From positions 1,364,001 to 1,428,000 of the forward strand of contig NZ_CP062260.1 in the NCBI RefSeq assembly GCF_014863545.1: a DNA stretch of 64,000 nt, in the 5' to 3' direction. Made by a program: the position numbers and the translations under genes. This DNA is from Paenibacillus sp. JNUCC32 (lineage in GTDB: Bacteria > Bacillota > Bacilli > Paenibacillales > Paenibacillaceae). The notes beneath the pieces are model-generated. The model was not told where the DNA came from, did no database searches, and worked only from the letters and a program-made list of their open reading frames with translations. This document shows positions 17,306 to 25,654 of the stretch, piece by piece; positions within the stretch are counted from its first letter, which is position 1; every line of letters begins with the position of its first letter.

Positions 17306-19098
17306 AGACTCCGCAGCGAATCAAAAGCATTCAGTCCCGCATTGCCAGTTCCTTCGTGATGCTCGTGCTGTTCACGGCGCTGCTGCTTATCTTCATCTCC
17401 TATCGGCTGTCCGAATCGGCTGTTCGCGAAACGGCGGAAAGTTATACCTCCGAGCTGATCAATCAAGTCAATGCGAATATCCAAACCTACATTACAGGCA
17501 TGAAGGACATTTCGCTGGCCGCGATGAACAATCCGAACGTAAGAGAATACCTGGCCTCGGCCGACGAGCTGGAGCCTGCGCAGCTGGCGGTATTAAAGGC
17601 GAAGATATCGGATTATTTTCACTCGATTCGCATTTCGCGCAAAGACATTGCTTCGATCAACATCTTCGGAGCGGGCGGAACCTTCATATCCGATCGGTCC
17701 AACGCGGAGTTAAATCCTTATATTGAAATATCCGATCAGCCCTGGTATCGGCAGGCGAAGGAAAACCAAGGACAGACGGTGATCTCTTCCTCGCATGTAC
17801 AGCCCGTCATTAAGGGAGAGTACCGCTGGGTTGTATCGCTGAGCCGTGAGCTCAGCGGCATGGATTCGACCCAAGGGCTTGGCATCCTGCTAATCGATCT
17901 TAACTTCAAAGTGATTAACGATATGCTCAGCAAGCTCGATCTGGGGAACCGGGGGTATGTGTTCGTTATCGACCGCGAAGGCCGGATTGTTTATCACCCC
18001 CAGCAGCAGCTGCTTTACAGCAATCTGAAAACGGAGAGATTGGACCAGGTGCTGCAGGACAAACATGGAAGTTTTGTCGTGAAGGAGGACGGCGCGAGCC
18101 GGATTTACAGCATTAAGAACACGGATTTCGGCTGGAAAATCGTAGGCGTTTTTTACGAGAATGAGCTGGTGGACAATAAGAAGCAGATGCAGCTGTCTTT
18201 TGCTATAGCGGGATTGTTATGCCTCGTCGTCGGCGTGCTGTTCTCCGTCGTCCTCTCGCGCAATCTGACGCGTCCCATCAAGAAGCTGCAAGAGAAGATG
18301 ATGGAGGTGGAGAAGGGGAATTTCGACATCCGGGTCCCGGTGGGGCATTCCAGGGAAATCTCCGGACTTGCCCGCAGCTTCAACGTGATGGTGCTGAAGA
18401 TTAAGGAATTGATGTATCAAATCGTGGTAGAGCAGGAGATTAAGAGAAAAAGCGAGCTGAATGCCCTGCAAGCCCAAATCAACCCCCATTTTCTCTACAA
18501 TACGCTGGATTCCATCATATGGATGGCCGAGAGCAAGAAGCATGACGAGGTGATTTTGATGACATCGGCTTTAGCCAGGCTGTTTCGGGCTTCGCTCAGC
18601 AAGGGGAAGGAAATGATACCGATTGCGACCGAGGTGGAGCATATAACGAATTATTTGAAAATACAACAGATGCGTTATCAGGACAAAATCACGTTTGCCC
18701 TGGATATCGATCGCGGACTTTACCCGTATCTGACGCTGAAGGTGCTGCTGCAGCCGCTGGTGGAGAATGCCATTTATCATGGCATCAAAAACAAGGAAGG
18801 GCCGGGGACGATCACGATTACGGGGGTGCGTCGAGATACCCGCATCGAATTTCAAGTTAAGGACGACGGCATCGGGATGGATCAGTCCAAGGTGGAGACG
18901 CTGCTCACGTCCAAAGAAGGCACACGATCGAGAAACAGCGTTGGCATTGCGAATGTTCATCAGCGGATACAGTTATATTTTGGAACGGAATATGGTCTTA
19001 GCTATGCAAGCGTGCCCGGATCGGGTACAAGCGTAACGCTGGTCATTCCGGCCGTTCATGCAGATGAGTGGCAGCGTGTGGAGGGGGATGTGCCTTGA
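17302..19098 (+). CDS. YesM-type membrane sensor histidine kinase
   Basis: 598 residues: N-terminal helix (about 14-34), a large extracellular Cache-type sensor region, a second helix (about 295-318), a HAMP linker, the His_kinase domain with phospho-acceptor His396 in AQINPHFLYN, and an HATPase domain (LVENAIYHGIKNK and DDGIGMDQ). It is coupled to the YesN gene by ATGA and to the next gene by TTGA. The following gene encodes a membrane-anchored sugar-binding protein, so this kinase is probably the middle part of a three-component sugar sensor. Confidence 0.93.
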   Translation: MKTPQRIKSIQSRIASSFVMLVLFTALLLIFISYRLSESAVRETAESYTSELINQVNANIQTYITGMKDISLAAMNNPNVREYLASADELEPAQLAVLKAKISDYFHSIRISRKDIASINIFGAGGTFISDRSNAELNPYIEISDQPWYRQAKENQGQTVISSSHVQPVIKGEYRWVVSLSRELSGMDSTQGLGILLIDLNFKVINDMLSKLDLGNRGYVFVIDREGRIVYHPQQQLLYSNLKTERLDQVLQDKHGSFVVKEDGASRIYSIKNTDFGWKIVGVFYENELVDNKKQMQLSFAIAGLLCLVVGVLFSVVLSRNLTRPIKKLQEKMMEVEKGNFDIRVPVGHSREISGLARSFNVMVLKIKELMYQIVVEQEIKRKSELNALQAQINPHFLYNTLDSIIWMAESKKHDEVILMTSALARLFRASLSKGKEMIPIATEVEHITNYLKIQQMRYQDKITFALDIDRGLYPYLTLKVLLQPLVENAIYHGIKNKEGPGTITITGVRRDTRIEFQVKDDGIGMDQSKVETLLTSKEGTRSRNSVGIANVHQRIQLYFGTEYGLSYASVPGSGTSVTLVIPAVHADEWQRVEGDVP

Positions 19099-20075
19099 AG
19101 TCGTACCTGCGAATGCGTTATATGGTACTGCTGCTGATTCCGTTGCTTCTTCTGGGTTATGCCGTTTATCAGTGGTCCAAGGAAGAACCCGGAACCAAGA
19201 AGATCATCGTCGGCGTAAAGGCGCTGGACGAGAATGAATTCTGGCGGGTACTGATTGAAGGGGTGAACACGGCTTCCCGGGAATTCGGCGTTGACGTCTC
19301 GGTGGTAGGACCGTCTCAGGAAATCGAGGTTGACTTGCAGATTCAATTGTTGGAGGAAGCCGTCAAGCAGAAGCCGGATGCGATCGTTTTGGCCGCGGGT
19401 GATTATCATCGCCTGGTTCCCGTAGCAGAGTCGATTCGTAAGGCCGGCATCCCGCTCATTATGATTGATTCGGCCGTGAATGGCGATTACGCGCAGAGCT
19501 TGATCGCGACCGACAATGTGAATGCGGGACAGAAGGCCGGCAAGGAGCTTTCGTCGCGCCTGCCGGAACATGCCAAGGTTGCTATCATCAGTTTCGTGCA
19601 GGGCACCTCGACGCAGATCGAGAGGGAGCAAGGGGTTCGAAGCATTCTGGAGCAGCGCGGCGGCACGGAAATCGTGGGCACCTACTACAGCGAAGGCAAG
19701 GAGGAGAGGGCGTACGAAATCACGAAAAAGCTCCTGCTTGAAAGGCCTGACCTGAATGGAATCGTCGGACTGAATGAGCCTTCTACGGTGGGGGCCGGCA
19801 GAGCGATTCGGGAACTGGGGCTGGTGGGCAAAGTCAAGCTGGTCGGATTCGACAGCTCGGTGAAGGAAGTCAAGCTGCTCGAAGAGGGAGTCTTGCAATC
19901 CACGATCGTTCAGAAGCCCTTCAACATCGGTTATTTGGGCATCAAAACAGCCGTATCCGTTATCGAGGGCGACAGGATGCCCCGGCATATATACACCGAT
20001 TCCGTTATCATCAATAAGGACAATATGTATACCGAGGAAAACCAGAAGCTGCTCTTTCCCTTTGTGGAGGAGTAG
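19095..20075 (+). CDS. Membrane-anchored sugar-binding protein, probable sensor component of the kinase system
   Basis: 326 residues from TTG at 19095, which overlaps the kinase stop (TTGA) and has GGAGGGGG at the right distance; an in-frame GTG at 19068 lies before that ribosome binding site. It has one N-terminal membrane helix (MVLLLIPLLLLGYAVYQW) without a lipobox, then a type-I periplasmic binding fold of the RbsB family (GIPLIMIDSAVNG, GIVGLNEPSTVGAGRA, VKLVGFDSS). The order regulator-kinase-anchored binding protein is that of the XylFII-LytS-YesN type, in which the anchored protein binds sugar and activates the kinase rather than feeding the transporter. The ligand is inferred to be a pentose or related sugar. 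Confidence 0.82.
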   Translation: MKSYLRMRYMVLLLIPLLLLGYAVYQWSKEEPGTKKIIVGVKALDENEFWRVLIEGVNTASREFGVDVSVVGPSQEIEVDLQIQLLEEAVKQKPDAIVLAAGDYHRLVPVAESIRKAGIPLIMIDSAVNGDYAQSLIATDNVNAGQKAGKELSSRLPEHAKVAIISFVQGTSTQIEREQGVRSILEQRGGTEIVGTYYSEGKEERAYEITKKLLLERPDLNGIVGLNEPSTVGAGRAIRELGLVGKVKLVGFDSSVKEVKLLEEGVLQSTIVQKPFNIGYLGIKTAVSVIEGDRMPRHIYTDSVIINKDNMYTEENQKLLFPFVEE

Positions 20076-20206
20076 CTTCTTCTCTTTTGGGTTTCTGCGG
20101 CGGATCATAGATTATTCAACATCGATCAGAGAATATTCCATTCCTTCGCGGGGTAGCGGTTTGTACAATGATTCATAAAAGGTGCCAGCTAGAGAGGTGA
20201 GGGACG

Positions 20207-21706
20207 TTGAGCGAATGGCTGATACAGATGGAAGGAATCATGAAGGAATTTCCGGGCGTGCTTGCATTAAATAACTGCCGGTTCGACCTTCGGGCCGGTG
20301 AAGTCCATGCCCTTATGGGTGAAAACGGTGCGGGCAAGTCAACCCTGATGAAAATCCTGACCGGCGTTTATCAGAAGGATGCAGGAACGATCGAATTCAA
20401 AGGGCAGCCCGTTGAGTTATCGAACCCGAAAGCGGCTCAGGACGCGGGAATCAGCATGATTCATCAGGAGCTGAATCTGGCCCCTGACCTGACGGTCGCC
20501 CAGAATATCTTCATCGGGCGGGAGCCGCGGCGAAAGCTCCGATTGTTTCTGGACGACCGGGCGCTGCACCGGCAGGTGAAGGAACTGTTCGAACGGATGG
20601 GCCTCGACATGGACCCCTCCATCAAGGTTTCGGAATTAACGGTTGCCAAGCAGCAGATGGTGGAGATCGCCAAGGCATTATCCTACAACGCCGATGTGCT
20701 GGTCATGGATGAGCCGACGGCGGCTTTGAGCGAAACGGAGATTGAGGATTTGTTCCGCATCATACGGCAGCTTCGCGAGAGCGGAGTTGGAATCGTTTAC
20801 ATTTCCCACCGAATGGACGAGATCAAACGAATCACGGATCGCATTACAGTGATGCGCGACGGGCAGTACATCGATACGGTATCCACGGCTGAAGTCACGA
20901 CCCAGGACATTATCTCGAAGATGGTCGGTCGGCAGATTTACGAGACCTCGAAGCCGGAGAGGACGGCTGGTGAGCGCGAGACGGTATTGGAGGTTATAGG
21001 ACTGAATCAAGGCAGAAACTTGAAGAATATTAACCTGACTCTGAAAAAGGGAGAAATTCTTGGCATTGCCGGCCTCGTCGGCGCGGGACGGACCGAGCTT
21101 GCCCGGGCCATCTTCGGCGCCGACCGCATCCAATCCGGCGAGATCCGCGTGCACGGCCGCAAGGTAACGATCAAGGGCCCGCACGATGCGGTGCGGCAAG
21201 GGATCGGCTATCTATCCGAGGATCGCAAGCGCTATGGATGCGTCGTCGATCTCGACGTGAAGAGCAATGTGGCTATCGCCTCATACGGCAGCTTCCTCCG
21301 TCCCGGCGGCTGGATGAATACGGCGAAGATTCGCGAGCAGGCGGAGGATATGGTGTCTCGATTGAAGGTCAAAACGCCGCATGTCGATCAGGAGGTCAAG
21401 TTCCTCTCCGGGGGCAATCAGCAGAAGGTCGTCATTGGCAAATGGCTGACGAGGGATTGCGACATCCTGATCTTCGACGAGCCGACGCGAGGAATCGACG
21501 TTGGGGCCAAGAGCGAAATCTACCGATTGCTGAACGATCTTGCAGCACAGGGCAAGTCGATCATCATGATCTCGTCGGAGCTGCCGGAAATTCTTCGGAT
21601 GAGCCACCGGATTCTCGTCATGTGCGAAGGCCGGATTACGGGCGAGCTGGATCATGAAGAGGCGACCCAAGAAAGCATAATGCATCTGGCTACAGCGAGG
21701 ATGTAA
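20207..21706 (+). CDS. Sugar ABC transporter ATPase, RbsA/XylG/MglA type
   Basis: 499 residues with two tandem ATPase domains. The N-terminal one has Walker A GENGAGKST, signature-region VAKQQMVEIAKAL and Walker B VLVMDEPTAAL; the C-terminal one has the characteristic altered Walker A GLVGAGRTEL and signature LSGGNQQKVVIGKWL, as in ribose and xylose importers. The start is TTG at 20207 after AGAGAGGTGAGG. It is followed by a permease and a sugar-binding lipoprotein. The 131-base gap after the sensor gene could carry the promoter controlled by YesN. Confidence 0.93.
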   Translation: MSEWLIQMEGIMKEFPGVLALNNCRFDLRAGEVHALMGENGAGKSTLMKILTGVYQKDAGTIEFKGQPVELSNPKAAQDAGISMIHQELNLAPDLTVAQNIFIGREPRRKLRLFLDDRALHRQVKELFERMGLDMDPSIKVSELTVAKQQMVEIAKALSYNADVLVMDEPTAALSETEIEDLFRIIRQLRESGVGIVYISHRMDEIKRITDRITVMRDGQYIDTVSTAEVTTQDIISKMVGRQIYETSKPERTAGERETVLEVIGLNQGRNLKNINLTLKKGEILGIAGLVGAGRTELARAIFGADRIQSGEIRVHGRKVTIKGPHDAVRQGIGYLSEDRKRYGCVVDLDVKSNVAIASYGSFLRPGGWMNTAKIREQAEDMVSRLKVKTPHVDQEVKFLSGGNQQKVVIGKWLTRDCDILIFDEPTRGIDVGAKSEIYRLLNDLAAQGKSIIMISSELPEILRMSHRILVMCEGRITGELDHEEATQESIMHLATARM

Positions 21707-21749
21707 GACGCCGTCGCCGTCATCTATTCACGTCAGGAGGAACAAGCAG

Positions 21750-22718
21750 ATGAACATTCAAATCAAATCGGGCGCGCTCCAGCAAGTGCTGGCTCTTGCC
21801 AGCTTGGTCGTTCTCGTCCTATTCTTTACGTTCTCGTCCAGCAATTTCTTTCAGTTCTCCAACATCGTGGGCATTCTTCTTTCCACGGCGGTAATCGGCG
21901 TGCTGGCTTTGGGATCCACCTTTGTCATTATTACCGGCGGCATCGACCTGTCCGTCGGGACGGTCATGACGCTGAGCGGCGTTATGACCGGGGTATGCAT
22001 CACCTTCTGGGGATTGCCGGTCCCCGTCGGCATTCTTGGGGGCATCTTGACCGGCGCCCTGTGCGGGCTTCTGTCCGGGACGGCGGTGGCGAAAATGAAG
22101 ATTCCGCCTTTTATCGCAACGCTGGCGATGATGATGATCGCCAAAGGTCTCGCGCTCATCATCTCCGGGGCCAAACCGGTCTATTTCAACGATGCCGAAA
22201 GCTTTGCCGAGGTGTCCCAGGGCAGCGTGCTGGGCTGGCTGGTGCCGGGGCTCGATATTCCCAATGCGGTCGTCATTTTCTTCATTGCGGCGATCCTCGG
22301 CTATCTCATCTTGTCGAAGACCATCCTCGGCCGGTATAACTTTGCGCTGGGCAGCAACGAAGAGGCGACCCGCTTGTCCGGCGTCAACGTGGGCTTCTGG
22401 AAAATCGTGATCTACACCTTAACCGGCGCTTTTACCGGTTTGGCGGGCGTCATGATGGCATCGAGGCTGAACTCGGCCAATCCGGCGCTGGGTGCCGGGT
22501 ATGAACTGGAAGCCATCGCGGCGGTCGTGATCGGGGGAACTTCGCTCAGCGGAGGGAAGGGTACCATTATCGGAACGGTCATCGGGGCGTTGATCATGAG
22601 CGTGCTGACGAACGGATTGCGCATTCTGTCCGTACCCCAGGAATGGCAAACCGTTGTTGTAGGGTTCGTTATTATACTCGCGGTGTATGCGGATATTTTG
22701 CGCAGACGCAAAGCGTAA
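21750..22718 (+). CDS. Sugar ABC transporter permease, RbsC type
   Basis: 322 residues with about eight to ten membrane helices and the family signatures GGIDLSVGTVMTLSG and GTSLSGGKGTIIGTVIGA. It forms the homodimeric membrane channel for the ATPase at 20207. The start follows CAGGAGGAACAAGCAG. It sits 43 bases after the ATPase and 121 bases before the binding protein, consistent with one operon. Confidence 0.93.
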   Translation: MNIQIKSGALQQVLALASLVVLVLFFTFSSSNFFQFSNIVGILLSTAVIGVLALGSTFVIITGGIDLSVGTVMTLSGVMTGVCITFWGLPVPVGILGGILTGALCGLLSGTAVAKMKIPPFIATLAMMMIAKGLALIISGAKPVYFNDAESFAEVSQGSVLGWLVPGLDIPNAVVIFFIAAILGYLILSKTILGRYNFALGSNEEATRLSGVNVGFWKIVIYTLTGAFTGLAGVMMASRLNSANPALGAGYELEAIAAVVIGGTSLSGGKGTIIGTVIGALIMSVLTNGLRILSVPQEWQTVVVGFVIILAVYADILRRRKA

Positions 22719-22839
22719 GCCCTTACTAGTGCTTGCTCCGGAGCTCGGTTGGCCGTAGGTTGGCTTGATCTCGATAGAAGCTTCCATAACGGAAGATCTA
22801 TAGCTGTACCAATATGTCTAAACAAGGGGAGATTGCATT

Positions 22840-23859
22840 ATGAAAAAGCTTTCCGTATTAGCTCTGATTCTTTTGCTGACTGCAAGCATGCTGGCGGCTT
22901 GCGGTTCATCGGGCAAAAACGCTGCCGGAGGTACCGACAGTCCAGGCGAGGGCGGATCCGGATCAGGAGCCGGTTCTCAAGCCGAAGGAGAGATCTACAT
23001 CCCGATCATTTCCAAGGGCTTTCAGCACCAGTTTTGGCAGGCGGTGAAAGCCGGTGCCGAGCAAGCAGGGGAAGAGCTTGGCGTGCGGATTACCTTTGAA
23101 GGTCCGGAGACGGAATCCCAGGTGGATAAGCAGATCGAAATGCTGCAGGCCGCGCTCGACAAGAAACCAAACGCGATCGGCTTTGCCGCATTGGATAGCC
23201 AGGCCTCCATACCTTATCTGAAAAAAGCCCAGGAAAACAACATTCCGGTCATCGCCTTCGATTCGGGCGTGGAAAGCGACATTCCGGTAACGACGGCTTC
23301 AACGGACAATATGGCTGCATCGGCGCTCGCGGCGGACAAAATGGCGGAGCTCATCGGGAATGAAGGCAAAATCGCCATGGTGGTCCATGACCAGACCAGC
23401 GTAACCGGGGTCAGCCGCCGAGACGGCTTCAAGAAGCAGATCGAAGAGAAGTATCCGAATATCGAGATCGTGGACATTCAATATGGCGGCGGGGATCACT
23501 TGAAGTCGACGGACCTGGCCAAAGCGATGATGCAGGCGCATCCGGATTTAAAAGGGATATTCGGCGCGAATGAAGGCTCCGCCGTCGGCGTCATCAATGC
23601 GGTGACGGAGATGAAGAAGGAAGGCCAAATCATCGTGGTCGGATTCGATTCCGGAAAAGCTCAGATCGACGCGATCAAGAACGGAACGATGGCGGGAGCC
23701 ATCACGCAAAATCCGGTCGGCATCGGATATGAGACGGTAAAAGCCGCCGTGGCGGCCATCAAAGGGGAGAAGGTCGAACCGCAGATCGATACGGGGTTCT
23801 ACTGGTACGACAAAAACAATATCGATAGCGACGAAATCAAAGCCGTAATCTATGAATAA
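22840..23859 (+). CDS. Sugar-binding lipoprotein of the ABC transporter, RbsB type
   Basis: 339 residues. A signal peptide ends in lipobox LAAC (Cys at about residue 21), followed by a Gly/Ser-rich linker and a periplasmic-binding fold (IPVIAFDSGVES, GIFGANEGSAVGVINA, IIVVGFDSGKAQ). It delivers the sugar to the RbsA/RbsC-type transporter. It is homologous to the anchored sensor at 19095, a sign that transporter and sensor binding proteins recognise related ligands. Ribose, xylose or an analogue cannot be separated from sequence alone. Confidence 0.92.
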   Translation: MKKLSVLALILLLTASMLAACGSSGKNAAGGTDSPGEGGSGSGAGSQAEGEIYIPIISKGFQHQFWQAVKAGAEQAGEELGVRITFEGPETESQVDKQIEMLQAALDKKPNAIGFAALDSQASIPYLKKAQENNIPVIAFDSGVESDIPVTTASTDNMAASALAADKMAELIGNEGKIAMVVHDQTSVTGVSRRDGFKKQIEEKYPNIEIVDIQYGGGDHLKSTDLAKAMMQAHPDLKGIFGANEGSAVGVINAVTEMKKEGQIIVVGFDSGKAQIDAIKNGTMAGAITQNPVGIGYETVKAAVAAIKGEKVEPQIDTGFYWYDKNNIDSDEIKAVIYE

Positions 23860-23867
23860 ATGAAATG

Positions 23868-24048
23868 AAGGGGAGCCCTGTAGGGGCTCCCCTTAACGCG
23901 GCATCCGCTTACGCAGATGCCACCTCCATATTCTGAATCAATTCGTTCAGCCTCCTTTCCGATCATTTGGTCCAGCCGGACATCTATATTAAACCACGGC
24001 CGGCGGCAGGACTGAAGTGAATAAACAAGCTTAATTGTTTTTTACCAG
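23868..24048 (-). ncRNA. Structured tiny-ORF RNA element, copy B
   Basis: Read on the minus strand: box GGTAAAAAACAATTAA (24031-24046), -10-like TAATAT (23986-23991) in TGGTTTAATAT, dyad GTCC...GGAC (23970-23981), AAAGGAGG (23951-23958), a ten-codon ORF, a nine-bp hairpin GGCATCTGC/GCGGATGCC (one G-U pair) with GUAA loop containing the stop codon (23900-23921), and terminator hairpin GGGGAGCCC/GGGCTCCCC (23870-23892). The terminator is shared with the convergent sugar-binding gene. It lies downstream of the kinase gene at 24080-24628, and no gene follows it on its strand. Confidence 0.72.
23909..23941 (-). CDS. Ten-codon ORF MIQNMEVASA in element B
   Basis: TTG start nine bases after AAAGGAGG, the same spacing as the ATG in copy A. 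The peptide is identical to that of copy C, while the serine codon differs (TCT here, TCC there); in the hairpin both nucleotides pair with the same downstream G. An internal ATG at codon 5 is not preceded by its own ribosome binding site. Translation is inferred. Confidence 0.58.
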   Translation of the reverse strand: MIQNMEVASA

Positions 24049-24079
24049 GAAGTCCGGTCGTGAAGATGCAGGGTATGGG

Positions 24080-24628
24080 TTAATGGATCTTACCCTCATC
24101 CCAAATCCGCTTCCAAATCTCTTGGGCGGTCTCTTGGGGTGTTAAATCGGAAGTATCCAGCCAGAGGCCGATTCTGGGCGTTTCGTCGGTTAACCGCCGG
24201 TTCAGCTCATGAATGCCCCAGACTCCGTAGCCTTTTTTGCCTCGATTCTGTTCCCGGGCACGGATGGTATCCTCGGAAGGATTCAGCACAACGACGAACA
24301 CGGGAACGCCTCTTAACATAACGGTCATTTCTTGCAGCGCCGGGCCGAGAATGACGTCCTGCAGAACGACATGAAAACCGGCCTCGGCATAAGCTTTGGC
24401 AGCGGAGGCGGATAATTTGTAGCGCAAGGCAAGCTGCCGCATAGCTTCGTCGGAAGCATCCGGAAGCATTTCTTCCCTGCCCCTGACCATCATTTTCCGG
24501 AACGAGTCTCCCCGCAAATGGACTCCGCGATCAAACTTCTCGGCCAGCAGCTGGGCTACGGTCGACTTACCTGATGCCATGACGCCGGTGACAACGATAA
24601 CGGCAGGTTGACGTGGATAGGACATCAT
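24080..24628 (-). CDS. Small P-loop kinase (AAA family ATP-binding protein)
   Basis: 182 residues from ATG at 24628 (GGAGGAAAC upstream). Walker A is GVMASGKST near the N-terminus; the acceptor-loop region HLRGDSFRKMM and lid-like REQNRGKKGYG resemble small-molecule kinases of the chloramphenicol phosphotransferase/gluconokinase/adenylylsulfate kinase group. It probably phosphorylates a small molecule in the cytoplasm. The gene lies between tiny-ORF elements C (upstream) and B (downstream), and the 31 bases between the terminator hairpin of C and this start leave little room for a separate promoter, so transcription may come through element C. Confidence 0.75.
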   Translation of the reverse strand: MMSYPRQPAVIVVTGVMASGKSTVAQLLAEKFDRGVHLRGDSFRKMMVRGREEMLPDASDEAMRQLALRYKLSASAAKAYAEAGFHVVLQDVILGPALQEMTVMLRGVPVFVVVLNPSEDTIRAREQNRGKKGYGVWGIHELNRRLTDETPRIGLWLDTSDLTPQETAQEIWKRIWDEGKIH

Positions 24629-24658
24629 GTTTCCTCCGGTTCTGTGGATTTCAAATGA

Positions 24659-24840
24659 AAGGGAGCCCTGGCATGGGGCTCCCCTAAACGCGACACCCGC
24701 TTACGCGGATGCCACCTCCATATTCTGAATCAATTCGTTCAGCCTCCTTTCCGATCATTTTGTCCGGCCTGACAACTATATTAAACCACAGCCGAAGACT
24801 GGACTAAAGTGAGCAAACAGGCTTAATTGTTTTTTACCAG
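24659..24840 (-). ncRNA. Structured tiny-ORF RNA element, copy C
   Basis: Read on the minus strand: box GGTAAAAAACAATTAA (24823-24838), -10-like TAATAT (24778-24783), an imperfect dyad (TGTC...GACA), AAAGGAGG, a ten-codon ORF, a hairpin GGCATCCGC/GCGGGTGTC with GUAA loop (24692-24713), and terminator hairpin GGGAGCCC/GGGCTCCC (24661-24683). Compared with copy B several stem positions change while pairing is kept through G-U or G-C pairs. Its terminator ends about 31 bases before the kinase gene start, which fits a leader or attenuator for that gene. Confidence 0.72.
24701..24733 (-). CDS. Ten-codon ORF MIQNMEVASA in element C
   Basis: TTG start nine bases after AAAGGAGG. It encodes the same peptide as copy B. 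The stop codon falls in the GUAA loop of the hairpin at 24692-24713, so a ribosome reaching the stop would melt the stem. Translation is inferred. Confidence 0.58.
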   Translation of the reverse strand: MIQNMEVASA

Positions 24841-24898
24841 CATCGAGACGAACGATCCGCAAATAAACGAAAACCTGAGAACCCTTGTCCCTCCCTAT

Positions 24899-24968
24899 TA
24901 CTTACTTCCACGTAAGTATCTCACTTATAAGTACGTACTTCCGTAAAGTAAACTGTCTACTCTACAAT
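24899..24968 (+). promoter_or_regulatory. hxlA promoter with repeated HxlR-type boxes
   Basis: Two related boxes, ACTTCCACGTAAGTA (24904-24918) and ACTTCCGTAAAGTA (24937-24950), flank the palindrome ACTTATAAGT. A -10 hexamer TACAAT is at 24963-24968, and the second box covers the -35 position. In Bacillus subtilis HxlR activates hxlAB from tandem sites upstream of the promoter, so these are the likely HxlR sites; the direct role is inferred. Confidence 0.65.
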
Positions 24969-25015
24969 GATCGTGTAGTTATTAACCAATACACTCATAA
25001 GGAGAGATTGACAAT

Positions 25016-25648
25016 ATGGAACTTCAATTGGCGTTGGATTTGGTGAATATTCCGGAAGCAAAAGAAGTCGTGGCAGAGGTAGCCGAGTTTATCGATATCG
25101 TGGAGATCGGTACGCCGGTTGTTATTAACGAAGGGCTTCATGCCGTCAAAGCGATTAAAGAGGCGTTCCCGCATCTGCGCGTGCTGGCCGACCTTAAAAT
25201 TATGGATGCCGGCGGTTATGAAGTGATGAAGGCATCCGAAGCCGGTGCGGATATCATTACGGTGCTTGGCGTATCCGACGATTCCACGATCAAAGGCGCG
25301 GTAGCGGAAGCCCTCAAGCAAGGCAAGCAGGTAATGGTGGATATGATCAATGTAAAGGACATTGAAGGCAGGGCGCGGGAGATCGATGCTTTCGGCGTGG
25401 ATTACATCTGCGTTCATTCCGGCTACGACCACCAGGCGGAAGGCAAAAACTCATTCGAGGAATTGGCGGCGATCAAACGCGTCGTGAAACAAGCCAAAAC
25501 TGCCGTTGCGGGCGGAATCAAAATGGAGACGCTCCCTGAGGTGATTCAGGCAAATCCCGATCTCGTCATCGTCGGTGGCGGAATTACAAGCCAAACCGAC
25601 AAAAAGGCCACAGCGGCTCAAATGAACGAGCTTGTGAAGCAGGCATAA
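25016..25648 (+). CDS. hxlA: 3-hexulose-6-phosphate synthase
   Basis: 210 residues, an orotidine-monophosphate-decarboxylase superfamily TIM barrel: MELQLALDL start, LADLKIMDAGGYE (metal and phosphate site) and VAGGIKMETLP. It condenses formaldehyde with ribulose 5-phosphate, the first step of the ribulose monophosphate pathway, used in non-methylotrophs to detoxify formaldehyde. The start has AAGGAGAG upstream. It is followed by hxlB after six bases. Confidence 0.95.
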   Translation: MELQLALDLVNIPEAKEVVAEVAEFIDIVEIGTPVVINEGLHAVKAIKEAFPHLRVLADLKIMDAGGYEVMKASEAGADIITVLGVSDDSTIKGAVAEALKQGKQVMVDMINVKDIEGRAREIDAFGVDYICVHSGYDHQAEGKNSFEELAAIKRVVKQAKTAVAGGIKMETLPEVIQANPDLVIVGGGITSQTDKKATAAQMNELVKQA

Positions 25649-25654
25649 GTCGCC

